From Streptacidiphilus jeojiense (GTDB taxonomy: Bacteria > Actinomycetota > Actinomycetes > Streptomycetales > Streptomycetaceae), in assembly GCF_000719095.1 (NCBI RefSeq), contig NZ_JOEH01000004.1, forward strand, positions 372,001 through 436,000: a stretch of DNA of 64,000 nucleotides, given 5' to 3'. The translations under genes were made by a program, and so were the position numbers. The notes beneath the pieces were generated by a model. That model was not told where the DNA came from and did not search any database. It saw only the letters and a program-made list of their open reading frames with translations. Of this stretch, positions 26,630 through 33,516 are shown in pieces. Numbering within the stretch: the stretch's first letter is position 1; each line of letters opens with the position of its first letter.

Positions 26630-27064
26630 ATGGTGGACCAGGCACAGCGGCGTGAGTGGAACCAGAAGGTCATCGAGGAGTTCCGGGCCAACGGGGGTGT
26701 GGTGGGCGGCTCGTTCGCGGGGTCGGACCTGCTGCTGCTCACCACGCGTGGTGCGCGGAGCGGGGAGCAGCGGGTCTCGCCGTTGGCGGCGATCACGGCC
26801 GACGGGGGCGAGGGGCGCCGGTGGGCGGTGTTCGCGGCCAACGGCGGGCGGCCGACGCGGCCCGGGTGGTACTACAACCTGTCGGCCGATCCGGTGGTGA
26901 CGGTGGAGGTCGGGACGGAGACCTTCCAGGCCGTGGCGGAGGACGCCACCGGCGCCGAGCGGGAGCAGCTGTGGGCGGTGATGCTGGAGCGGCTGCCGTC
27001 GTTGGACGACTTCCAGACCACGGCGCCCGGGCCGATCCCGGTGGTGGTGCTGACCAGGCGGTGA
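26630..27064 (+). CDS. Nitroreductase family deazaflavin-dependent oxidoreductase (Ddn-like)
   Basis: The 144-residue product matches the small split-barrel Ddn-like family that uses F420H2. Typical segments are LLLLTTRGARSGEQRVSPLA (about 37-56), WAVFAANGGRPTRPGWYYNL and DPVVTVEVG. ATG at 26630 has AAGGGGA upstream and is preferred to the in-frame start at 26474. Natural substrates of this family are mostly unknown. It stands between the LLM-type gene (divergent) and the cytidine deaminase-like gene. Confidence 0.9.
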   Translation: MVDQAQRREWNQKVIEEFRANGGVVGGSFAGSDLLLLTTRGARSGEQRVSPLAAITADGGEGRRWAVFAANGGRPTRPGWYYNLSADPVVTVEVGTETFQAVAEDATGAEREQLWAVMLERLPSLDDFQTTAPGPIPVVVLTRR

Positions 27065-27082
27065 AGCGCCCCGGCCGGGCCT

Positions 27083-27095
27083 TATCCTCGGACGC
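27083..27095 (+). promoter_or_regulatory. Candidate -10 box, leaderless start of the cytidine deaminase-like gene
   Basis: TATCCT at 27083-27088 is followed by exactly seven bases and then the ATG at 27096. No ribosome binding site is visible. The spacing equals that at era, recO, the histidine kinase gene and dnaG in this window. Confidence 0.45.
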
Positions 27096-27458
27096 ATGAG
27101 CGACGAGGCAGCCACTGTGGACATCGATCCCGAGGACAAGAAGATCATCACCCTGGCGCGGTCGGTCCGGGCCCGCAACGGCGTGCCCGAGGGCGCAGCG
27201 GTGCGGGACGAGACCGGGCGCACCTACGTCGCCGGGTCGGTGGCCCTGGAGTCGCTGAGGCTCAGCGCGCTGCAGACGGCGGTGGCGATGGCCGTGGCCA
27301 GCGGGGCCAAGGGGCTGGAGGCCGCGGCCGTGGTCAGTGCGGCCGAGGCGGTGGCCGCCGACGACCTCGCCGCCGTACGGGACCTCGGCGGCGTCGGCAC
27401 CCCGGTGCTGCTGGCCGGCCCGGACGGCACCCTGCGGCTCACCACCCCCGCGAGCTGA
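27096..27458 (+). CDS. Cytidine deaminase-like protein lacking the zinc site
   Basis: This 120-residue protein belongs to the small actinobacterial family encoded before era and usually annotated as cytidine deaminase. Segments such as KIITLARSVRARNGVPEGAAV and GRTYVAGSVALESL follow the deaminase fold. However, the catalytic CAE/HAE motif is not present (the position reads LSALQTAVAMAV) and there is no PCxxC motif; the protein contains no cysteine at all. It should therefore not bind zinc or deaminate cytidine in the usual way. A role near ribosome assembly is only suggested by its neighbour era. A strong hairpin follows. Confidence 0.85.
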   Translation: MSDEAATVDIDPEDKKIITLARSVRARNGVPEGAAVRDETGRTYVAGSVALESLRLSALQTAVAMAVASGAKGLEAAAVVSAAEAVAADDLAAVRDLGGVGTPVLLAGPDGTLRLTTPAS

Positions 27459-27497
27459 GCCTCCGCCGGACGCCTCCGCCGGACGCCTCCGCCGGAC
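27459..27497. repeat. 13-bp tandem repeat (3 copies)
   Basis: Three exact units of GCCTCCGCCGGAC lie at 27459-27471, 27472-27484 and 27485-27497, starting directly after the stop codon of the cytidine deaminase-like gene. A fourth decayed unit follows. Confidence 0.9.
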
Positions 27498-27523
27498 GCT
27501 CCGTCGAACGGACGTCTTGTCAT

Positions 27524-27553
27524 CCGCCCCGACCCCGCTAGGGTGCGGGGCGG
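27524..27553. terminator. Hairpin terminator after the cytidine deaminase-like gene
   Basis: CCGCCCCG-ACCC, a five-base loop, GGGT, one unpaired G, then CGGGGCGG forms a 12-bp stem. The hairpin is flanked by the direct repeat GGACGTCTTG at 27510-27519 and 27552-27561. It separates the preceding gene from the small membrane protein gene. Confidence 0.7.
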
Positions 27554-27588
27554 ACGTCTTGCCGGGAATCACGCAGGGAAGGGGTGCC

Positions 27589-27744
27589 GTGGGGGGCATA
27601 GGTTTCGTCGCAGCGGTGCTGTTCGTGCTGATGGGGATGGGGCACTGGCAGGAGCACAGGAACCCGCTCTGGCTCGCCGTCTCGATCATCGTGGCGCTGT
27701 TCACCGTGGTGGGGGGCATAGGAGCGCTGTTCAAACGCAAGTAG
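27589..27744 (+). CDS. Small two-helix membrane protein (51 residues)
   Basis: GTG at 27589 has GGGAAGG eight bases upstream and opens a frame encoding 51 residues. Two hydrophobic helices (about 4-17 and 27-46) are joined by HWQEHRNPLW, and the end is KRK, so both termini are probably cytoplasmic or the C-terminus is inside. A 14-base sequence, GTGGGGGGCATAGG, occurs at the start codon and again at 27709-27722, so VGGIG appears at both ends. No family is recognised. The good binding site and the two-helix shape support it as a gene. Confidence 0.6.
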   Translation: MGGIGFVAAVLFVLMGMGHWQEHRNPLWLAVSIIVALFTVVGGIGALFKRK

Positions 27745-27824
27745 TGCGTGCACGCTCCCTCGTTCGGGCGAATGATCGCCCGAGGCGACTGGGTACGCTG
27801 AGGGCATCGGCGAGGATTCCTCTC

Positions 27825-28418
27825 ATGGGAGCACTGATGACCGTCGCACCTCGGCACGGGTGGCCGCGTCCGCCCGAGGGCGGCTGGACCGCCGACGACC
27901 TCGACCGGCTTCCCAACCTGCCTCCGCACACGGAGCTGCTCGACGGGAGCCTCGTCTTCATGAGTCCGCAGACCGCCTTTCACGAGCGGGCCATGCTGCT
28001 GCTCCAACTCGGCCTGTTCCGGACCGCTCCGGAGGACCTGGACGTGCGGCGCGAGATGACGGTCACGATCGGCCCGCGCAACCGCCCGGAGCCGGATCTG
28101 CTGGTCATCAAGGCCGATGCGTTGACGTCGTCCAAGCAGACCAGCTTCACGCCCGCTGATGTGATCCTTGTCGTAGAGGTGGTCTCCCCGGACTCCGAGG
28201 AGCGCGATCTGGGTGTGAAGCCGCGCAAGTACGCGGGTGCAGGGATCAGTCATTTCTGGCGAGTGGAGAACGAGGACGGTCTTCCGGTCGTCCACGTCTT
28301 CGAGCTGGAGCGGGCGACTGCCTCCTATGTGCCGATGGGCATCTTCCGTGATCACCTCGGGCTGCAGGTCCCGTTTCCGATCGACATCGACCTGACTGCG
28401 ATGAACCGGCGGCCGTGA
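27825..28418 (+). CDS. Uma2 family (DUF820) PD-(D/E)XK-like protein
   Basis: The product (197 residues) matches the Uma2 family, a restriction endonuclease-like fold common in streptomycetes and cyanobacteria; its biological role is unclear. The core motif reads ELLDGSLVFMSP, then RPEPDLLVI with the catalytic Asp, and ILVVEVVSPDSEERDLGVKP with the Glu and Lys of the active site, so the site looks intact. ATG at 27825 has GAGGA eight bases upstream; ATG at 27837, with GGGAG five bases upstream, is an equally good start and matches the length of many relatives. It appears inserted between the cytidine deaminase-like gene and era. Confidence 0.87.
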   Translation: MGALMTVAPRHGWPRPPEGGWTADDLDRLPNLPPHTELLDGSLVFMSPQTAFHERAMLLLQLGLFRTAPEDLDVRREMTVTIGPRNRPEPDLLVIKADALTSSKQTSFTPADVILVVEVVSPDSEERDLGVKPRKYAGAGISHFWRVENEDGLPVVHVFELERATASYVPMGIFRDHLGLQVPFPIDIDLTAMNRRP

Positions 28419-28455
28419 GGTCCCTGCGCTGACCTCATGGGCTTCCCCGATAGGG

Positions 28456-28468
28456 GAGAATGGTTCCC
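28456..28468 (+). promoter_or_regulatory. Candidate -10 box, leaderless start of era
   Basis: GAGAAT at 28456-28461 is followed by seven bases and the ATG at 28469. CTGACC at 28429-28434 is a possible -35 hexamer, but the spacing of 21 bases is long. No typical ribosome binding site precedes the ATG. Confidence 0.4.
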
Positions 28469-29455
28469 ATGAGCTCTCGCCCCACCCAGCAGTCCGCCAG
28501 GCCCGCCTCCGCTGCCGACGACGACGCCCTTCTGGGGGCCCGCCCGCACCGGTCGGGCTTCGCCTGCTTCGTCGGGCGCCCCAACGCGGGGAAGTCCACT
28601 CTCACCAACGCCCTGGTCGGCACCAAGGTCGCGATCACCTCCGACCGGCCGCAGACCACCCGCCACACCGTCCGGGGCATCGTGCACCGCCCCGACGCCC
28701 AGCTGATCCTGGTGGACACCCCGGGGCTACACAAGCCGCGCACCCTGCTGGGCGAGCGGCTCAACGACGTGGTGCGCTCGACCTGGGCCGAGGTCGACGT
28801 GATCGGCTTCTGCCTCCCCGCCGACCAGAAGCTCGGCCCGGGTGACAAGTTCATCGCCAAGGAGCTCGCCGGGATCAAGCGGACCCCCAAGGTCGCCGTC
28901 GTCACCAAGACCGACCTGGTGGACTCCAAGCAGCTCGCCGAGCAGCTGATCGCCATCTCCCAGCTGGGCGCCGAGCTGGGCTTCGAGTGGGCCGAGATCG
29001 TCCCGGTCTCGGCGGTGGGCAACACCCAGGTGGAGCTGCTCGCGGACCTGCTGGTGCCGCTGCTGCCCGAGGGGCCGCTGCTCTACCCGGAGGGCGACCT
29101 CACCGACGAGCCCGAGCAGATCATGGTCGCCGAACTGATCCGTGAGGCCGCGCTGGAGGGCGTGCGGGACGAGCTGCCGCACTCGCTCGCCGTCGTGGTC
29201 GAGGAGATGCTGCCGCGCGAGGGGCGTCCGGAGGGCAGGCCGCTGCTGGACATCCACGCCAATGTCTACATCGAGCGGCAGAGCCAGAAGGCCATCGTCA
29301 TCGGCTCCAAGGGCGCCAGGCTGAAGCACGTCGGCACGGTGGCGCGCCAGCAGATCGAGGCGCTGCTGGGCACCCCGGTCTTCCTGGACCTGCACGTCAA
29401 GGTCGCCAAGGACTGGCAGCGCGACCCCAAGCAGCTGCGCAAGCTGGGGTTCTGA
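28469..29455 (+). CDS. era: Ribosome assembly GTPase Era
   Basis: Era binds the 3' end of 16S rRNA and drives 30S maturation. The 328-residue protein has G1 GRPNAGKS at 36-43, G3 DTPG at 83-86, G4 TKTD near 148 and a C-terminal KH domain with IVIGSKGARLKHVGT. A hydrophilic N-terminal extension of about 27 residues is typical of actinobacteria. ATG at 28469 (MSSRPTQQ) is chosen over an ATG three codons upstream that overlaps the likely -10 box. The LacI gene lies convergently 28 bases downstream. Confidence 0.96.
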   Translation: MSSRPTQQSARPASAADDDALLGARPHRSGFACFVGRPNAGKSTLTNALVGTKVAITSDRPQTTRHTVRGIVHRPDAQLILVDTPGLHKPRTLLGERLNDVVRSTWAEVDVIGFCLPADQKLGPGDKFIAKELAGIKRTPKVAVVTKTDLVDSKQLAEQLIAISQLGAELGFEWAEIVPVSAVGNTQVELLADLLVPLLPEGPLLYPEGDLTDEPEQIMVAELIREAALEGVRDELPHSLAVVVEEMLPREGRPEGRPLLDIHANVYIERQSQKAIVIGSKGARLKHVGTVARQQIEALLGTPVFLDLHVKVAKDWQRDPKQLRKLGF

Positions 29456-29482
29456 CGCCCCGTCGACGTCGGTCGCCCGCGG

Positions 29483-30526
29483 TCAGCCCGAGTCGCGGAC
29501 CACGATCCTGGAGGTGGCCAGGTCGTGGACTTCCAGCGGGGCGTCCGGGTGCTGGATCAGCCGTTCGATCAGGTCGGCGAGGTTGCCTCCGCCCGGCGGG
29601 GTCTGCCGGACCGTGGTGAGCCGGGGGCGTAGCAGCCGGGACAGCATCACGTCGTCGGCGCCGACCACGGCCACGTCGGCGGGGACGCGCAGGCCGGCGT
29701 CCTGGAAGGCGCTCATCATCAGCATCGCGAACTCGTCGTTGTAGCTGAAGAGCGCCGTCAGGCCCAGTCCGGGCCAGCGGGCCGCCAGCTCCGCGGCGGC
29801 CGCCTCGGTGTAGTCGAGGTCCAGGCGGGCGACGGTGACCCCGCCGCCCGCCGAATCGGCTGCGGCGCGTACCCCGGCGAGCCGGGGGAGGCTGAAGAGG
29901 TCGAGGGCGTGGTCGGTGGGCACGATCACGCCGATGGAGCGGTGGCCCCGGCCGAGCAGGTGCTCGGCGGCGACCACGCCGACCTCCCGCTGGTCCATGA
30001 GCAGGGCGTGTGCGCCCGGGACCGGCGGGCCGCCGAGGGTGATCACCGCGCGGGTTCCGGAGCGCTTCAGCAGCTCGGCCGAGCGCGGGGTGAGCGAACC
30101 GCCCGGGCCGGCCAGGACGGCGGTCGGGCGCAGCTCGGCCCAGGCCCGCGCTGCGGACTCGCCCTGGTCGTTGCCGTCGCCCGCGTCGCCGTAGAGCACC
30201 ACGGTGTAGCCGTGGGCGTGCAGCCCGGCGCGCAGTTCCGCGTAGAACTTGTTGAACAGCGGCCCGAAGGGGATGTCGGCGGCGGTCAGCAGCACGATGC
30301 CGCTGTGTCCGGCGCGCAGCGCGCGGGCCGCGGCGTGCGGGATGTAGCCGAGTTCGTCGGCCGCGGCGCGGACCCGCTGCCGGGTCTGCTCGCTGACCCG
30401 CCCGCCGGCGGTGTCGTTGAGCACGTACGACACGGTGGCCCGGGAGACGCCTGCCCGCCGGGCGACGTCGGCGCTGGTCGGAGAGCCGGTGCCGGCTGCT
30501 GATCGCTGTGTCATGTCAATCGGCAT
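29483..30526 (-). CDS. LacI family transcriptional regulator
   Basis: The 347-residue protein has a LacI helix-turn-helix (TSADVARRAGVSRATVSYVL, about residues 16-35) with hinge region (LGYIPHAAARALR), then a periplasmic-binding-protein-like sugar domain with VLLTAADIPFGPLF and DVAVVGADDVMLSRLL. Starts at 30526 (MPID) and 30514 (MTQR) are both possible; no strong ribosome binding site precedes either. It is divergent from the GH3 beta-glucosidase gene, and a palindromic operator lies between them, so it very likely represses that gene until an oligosaccharide is present. Confidence 0.93.
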   Translation of the reverse strand: MPIDMTQRSAAGTGSPTSADVARRAGVSRATVSYVLNDTAGGRVSEQTRQRVRAAADELGYIPHAAARALRAGHSGIVLLTAADIPFGPLFNKFYAELRAGLHAHGYTVVLYGDAGDGNDQGESAARAWAELRPTAVLAGPGGSLTPRSAELLKRSGTRAVITLGGPPVPGAHALLMDQREVGVVAAEHLLGRGHRSIGVIVPTDHALDLFSLPRLAGVRAAADSAGGGVTVARLDLDYTEAAAAELAARWPGLGLTALFSYNDEFAMLMMSAFQDAGLRVPADVAVVGADDVMLSRLLRPRLTTVRQTPPGGGNLADLIERLIQHPDAPLEVHDLATSRIVVRDSG

Positions 30527-30576
30527 CTTTGCAGAACGAAGGGCTGGTGCGGGGGCGGATTGGGTGTTAAATATGG

Positions 30577-30626
30577 GATTACACGAGTCATCATGACACG
30601 TGTAACCAAACCGAAGACGTGTAACC
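30577..30626. promoter_or_regulatory. LacI-type operator between regulator and GH3 gene
   Basis: GATTACACGAGTCAT, a central C, then ATGACACGTGTAACC (30577-30607) forms a palindrome with 13 of 15 pairs matching. A further half-site, CGTGTAACC, occurs at 30618-30626, 19 bases after its twin at 30599-30607. The site lies 40-70 bases upstream of the GH3 start. A TTAAATAT stretch (30567-30574) directly beside it may belong to a promoter in either direction. Confidence 0.8.
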
Positions 30627-30646
30627 GTGGACCTGGGGAGCCGACC

Positions 30647-33157
30647 ATGGGCAACCACTGCCCCGAGCAGGACGCCATGCGTGAGACCGCCGTCGAAGCC
30701 GCCCTGGGGAAACTCGATCTGACCGCCAAGGTCGCCCTGCTCGCCGGCGCCGACATGTGGTCCCTGCCCGCCAACGAGGACATCGGGCTGGGACGGCTGG
30801 TGATGTCCGACGGCCCGGCCGGCGTCCGCGGCGAGCGCTGGACCCCTGACGACCCGTCGGTCGCCATCCCGTCGCCGACGGCCCTGGCCGCCACCTGGGA
30901 CCCGGAACTGGTGCACCGCGTCGGCGGCCTGCTGGCGCAGGAGGCCCGCCGCAAGGGCGTGCACGTGGTCCTGGCACCCACCGTCAACCTGCACCGCAGC
31001 CCGCGTGGCGGACGTCACTTCGAGGGCTACTCCGAGGACCCGCTGCTGACCGGCGAGATCGGCGCGGCCCTGGTCGGCGGCGTCCAGGACGGCGGTGTCG
31101 CCACCACGCCCAAGCACTGGGTCGCCAACGACTCCGAGACCGAGCGCTACACCGTCGACGTCCGCGCCGACGAGCGCACCCTGCGCGAGCTCTACCTGGC
31201 CCCGTTCGAGGCCATCGTGCGCAAGGCCCGCCCCTGGGGCCTGATGGCCGCGTACAACCGGGTCAACGGCCGCAGCATGAGCGAGCACGACGAGCTCAAC
31301 AACGGTGTGCTGCGCGCGGAGTGGGGCTTCGACGGGATCCTGGTCTCGGACTGGACCGGCGCCCGCGACACCGTCCGCGCCGCCCTCGGCGGCCTGGACA
31401 TCGCCATGCCGGGACCGGTCACCGTCTACGGCGAGCACCTGGTCGCCGCGGTCCGCGACGGCCGCGTCCCGGAGCAGTCCGTGGACGAGCTGGCCCGCCG
31501 GGTGCTGCGGCTGGCCGCCAGGGTCGGCCTGCTGGCGGACGCCCCCGCCGTCGTCGCCGAGCCGCCCGCCCCGGTCGACGGCGAGGCGCTGGCCCGCGAA
31601 CTGGCCGCGCGCTCGTTCACCCTGGTCGGCAATGACGGCATCCTGCCGTTGGAGCCGGGCCTGGGCTCGGTCGCGCTGATCGGTGCGGCGGCCGCGGAGG
31701 CGCGGATCGGCGGAGGCGGCAGCGCCCAGGTCTTCCCGACCCGGGTCACCAGCCCGCTGGACGGGCTGCGCGCCGCACTGCCCGCCGGCACGGCCCTCGG
31801 CTACGCCCTGGGCGCGGACCCGCGCACCCATGTGGCCCCGCTCAGGGCCGGGGTGACCGCCGAACTGCTCGGCGCCGCAGGCGAGGTGCTGACGACGGCT
31901 CAGCTGCCCGACGGCTCGGTCCGCTGGATCGGCGAACTCCCGGACGGCGTCGGCTTCGACGTCCTGCGGGCCGTCCGCGCCACGGCGACGCTGGTCCTGC
32001 AGGCGACGGGCGTGCACCGGCTGGCGATCCGGGGCGCGGGCCGGTTCGTTCTGGAGGCCGCGGGCCGGGTGCTGTTCGACGGCGTGGTGCAGCTGGAGGG
32101 CGACGACCCCGCCGCCGCCTTCCTCAACCCGCCGGAGGCCGTGTTCGAGCTGGAGCTACCGGGCGGCGCGCCGGTCGCGGTGACGCTGACGCACACCCTG
32201 CCGCAGGCCTCCGGCTTCGCCGGCTTCGGCCTGGTGTCCTTCGCGCTCGGCCATTCCGAGCCGGTGGCCACCGCCGACGAGCTGATCGACGAGGCGGTGG
32301 CGTTGGCCGCGGCGGCGGACGTCGCGGTGGTCGTGGTGGCCACCACCGAGGAGGTCGAGAGCGAGGGCGTGGACCGGACCGGCCTGGCGTTGCCCGGCCG
32401 CCAGGACGAGCTGGTGGCGCGGGTCGCCGCGGCCAATCCGCGCACGGTGGTCGTGGTCAACGCGGGCGCCCCGGTGCTGATGCCGTGGCGCGAGGACGTC
32501 GCCGCCGTGCTGCTGACCTGGTTCCCGGGCCAGCAGGCCGGCGCGGCGCTGGCCGACGTGCTGCTCGGCGCCGTCGAGCCCGGCGGTCGGCTGCCCACCA
32601 CCTGGCCCGCCGAGGAGGCCGACTGCCCGGTCTGGGAGGTCGTGCCCACCGAGGGCGTGCTCGACTACGACGAGGGCCTGTTCATCGGCTACCCGGCCTG
32701 GCAGCGTCGCGGGACCGCGCAGCCCGCGTACTGGTTCGGGCACGGGCTCGGTTACACCGACTGGGAGTACCAGGGGTTGGAGGTGCGGCTCGGCGTGGGC
32801 ACGGGCGCCGACGCCGCGGACGGTGACGGCGACCCCTACGCCGCGCGCGCCGAAGCGGTGGTGCGGGTGCGCAACACCGGGGCGCGCGTCGGGCGCGAGA
32901 CCGTCCAGGTCTACCTGGCCCCCGACGGCTCCGACTGCACCCGTCCGGACCGCCGGCTGGCCGGCTTCGCCGTGGTGACGGCCGAGCCGGGCGAGACGGT
33001 GGAGGCCCGGGTTCCGCTGCCGCTGCGGTCCTTCCAGACCTGGGGCGACGCGGGCTGGTCGGTCCGGCCCGGGACCTATGCGGTGGAGGCCGGCCGCAGT
33101 GTGGCCGACCGGCGGCTGACGGTCGCCCTGGACCTGCCTGCCGCAGGCGGGCGCTAG
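30647..33157 (+). CDS. GH3 family beta-glucosidase with PA14-like insert
   Basis: This 836-residue enzyme hydrolyses terminal beta-linked sugars. No signal peptide is visible, so it should act on imported oligosaccharides in the cytoplasm. Domain order: (alpha/beta)8 barrel (about 20-290) with VMSDGPAGVRGE at 52-63, KHWVANDSE at 156-164 and the nucleophile Asp235 in GFDGILVSDWTG; alpha/beta sandwich; a PA14-like insert (about 405-520); and a C-terminal fibronectin III-like domain (about 740-830). GGGGAG lies seven bases before the ATG at 30647. It is controlled by the divergent LacI gene. Its stop codon shares CTAG with the convergent emfourin-like gene. Confidence 0.95.
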   Translation: MGNHCPEQDAMRETAVEAALGKLDLTAKVALLAGADMWSLPANEDIGLGRLVMSDGPAGVRGERWTPDDPSVAIPSPTALAATWDPELVHRVGGLLAQEARRKGVHVVLAPTVNLHRSPRGGRHFEGYSEDPLLTGEIGAALVGGVQDGGVATTPKHWVANDSETERYTVDVRADERTLRELYLAPFEAIVRKARPWGLMAAYNRVNGRSMSEHDELNNGVLRAEWGFDGILVSDWTGARDTVRAALGGLDIAMPGPVTVYGEHLVAAVRDGRVPEQSVDELARRVLRLAARVGLLADAPAVVAEPPAPVDGEALARELAARSFTLVGNDGILPLEPGLGSVALIGAAAAEARIGGGGSAQVFPTRVTSPLDGLRAALPAGTALGYALGADPRTHVAPLRAGVTAELLGAAGEVLTTAQLPDGSVRWIGELPDGVGFDVLRAVRATATLVLQATGVHRLAIRGAGRFVLEAAGRVLFDGVVQLEGDDPAAAFLNPPEAVFELELPGGAPVAVTLTHTLPQASGFAGFGLVSFALGHSEPVATADELIDEAVALAAAADVAVVVVATTEEVESEGVDRTGLALPGRQDELVARVAAANPRTVVVVNAGAPVLMPWREDVAAVLLTWFPGQQAGAALADVLLGAVEPGGRLPTTWPAEEADCPVWEVVPTEGVLDYDEGLFIGYPAWQRRGTAQPAYWFGHGLGYTDWEYQGLEVRLGVGTGADAADGDGDPYAARAEAVVRVRNTGARVGRETVQVYLAPDGSDCTRPDRRLAGFAVVTAEPGETVEARVPLPLRSFQTWGDAGWSVRPGTYAVEAGRSVADRRLTVALDLPAAGGR

Positions 33158-33423
33158 TCGCCCTGGGCCAGCACCAGGGCGATCAGGTCGGACTGACTGT
33201 CCGTCAACTGCGGTTCGGCGCAGTGCACCGGGCTGCGGCCGTCGACGCTGATGGTGTAGTGGAACCCGTCCGGCACTCCGAAGGTCGGCGTCCGGGTGCA
33301 GGCCCCGAGGGCTTCGCGTGCCAGCGCGTGGATGTGCGGGGCGTCCGGGCGCCCCTCGGTCTCCAGCACGGAGGCCCGGGGGGCGCCGAGGAAGCCGCCG
33401 GAACGGGTCACCTGGATACGCAT
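33154..33423 (-). CDS. Emfourin-type inhibitor of protealysin-like protease
   Basis: This 89-residue protein starts MRIQVTRSGGFLGAPRAS, the typical opening of emfourins, small cytoplasmic inhibitors of M4 protealysin-like proteases. A second conserved segment reads FHYTISVDGRSPVHCAEPQL. It lies directly downstream of the M4 protease gene on the same strand, separated by 93 bases that contain a one-armed palindromic element. The expected role is tight binding of the protease active site to keep it silent in the producing cell. Its stop codon overlaps the GH3 stop on the other strand. Confidence 0.9.
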   Translation of the reverse strand: MRIQVTRSGGFLGAPRASVLETEGRPDAPHIHALAREALGACTRTPTFGVPDGFHYTISVDGRSPVHCAEPQLTDSQSDLIALVLAQGD

Positions 33424-33468
33424 GGTTGCCAGTGTGCGGCACAGGGTGACCGTTCGACCAGGGGTGCA

Positions 33469-33499
33469 GCGCCCCATAGGGGCGCGGGGAACTGCGCGA
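33469..33499. repeat. Dispersed palindromic element, copy E (one arm plus short hairpin)
   Basis: The arm GGGGCGCGGGGAACTGCGCG begins at 33479. The left arm is absent, but GCGCCCC-ATA-GGGGCGC (33469-33485) forms a tight hairpin. It is the only copy inside an apparent operon, between the M4 protease and inhibitor genes, where it could lower or uncouple expression of the second gene. Confidence 0.85.
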
Positions 33500-33516
33500 A
33501 CAACCATCTACGGCGG

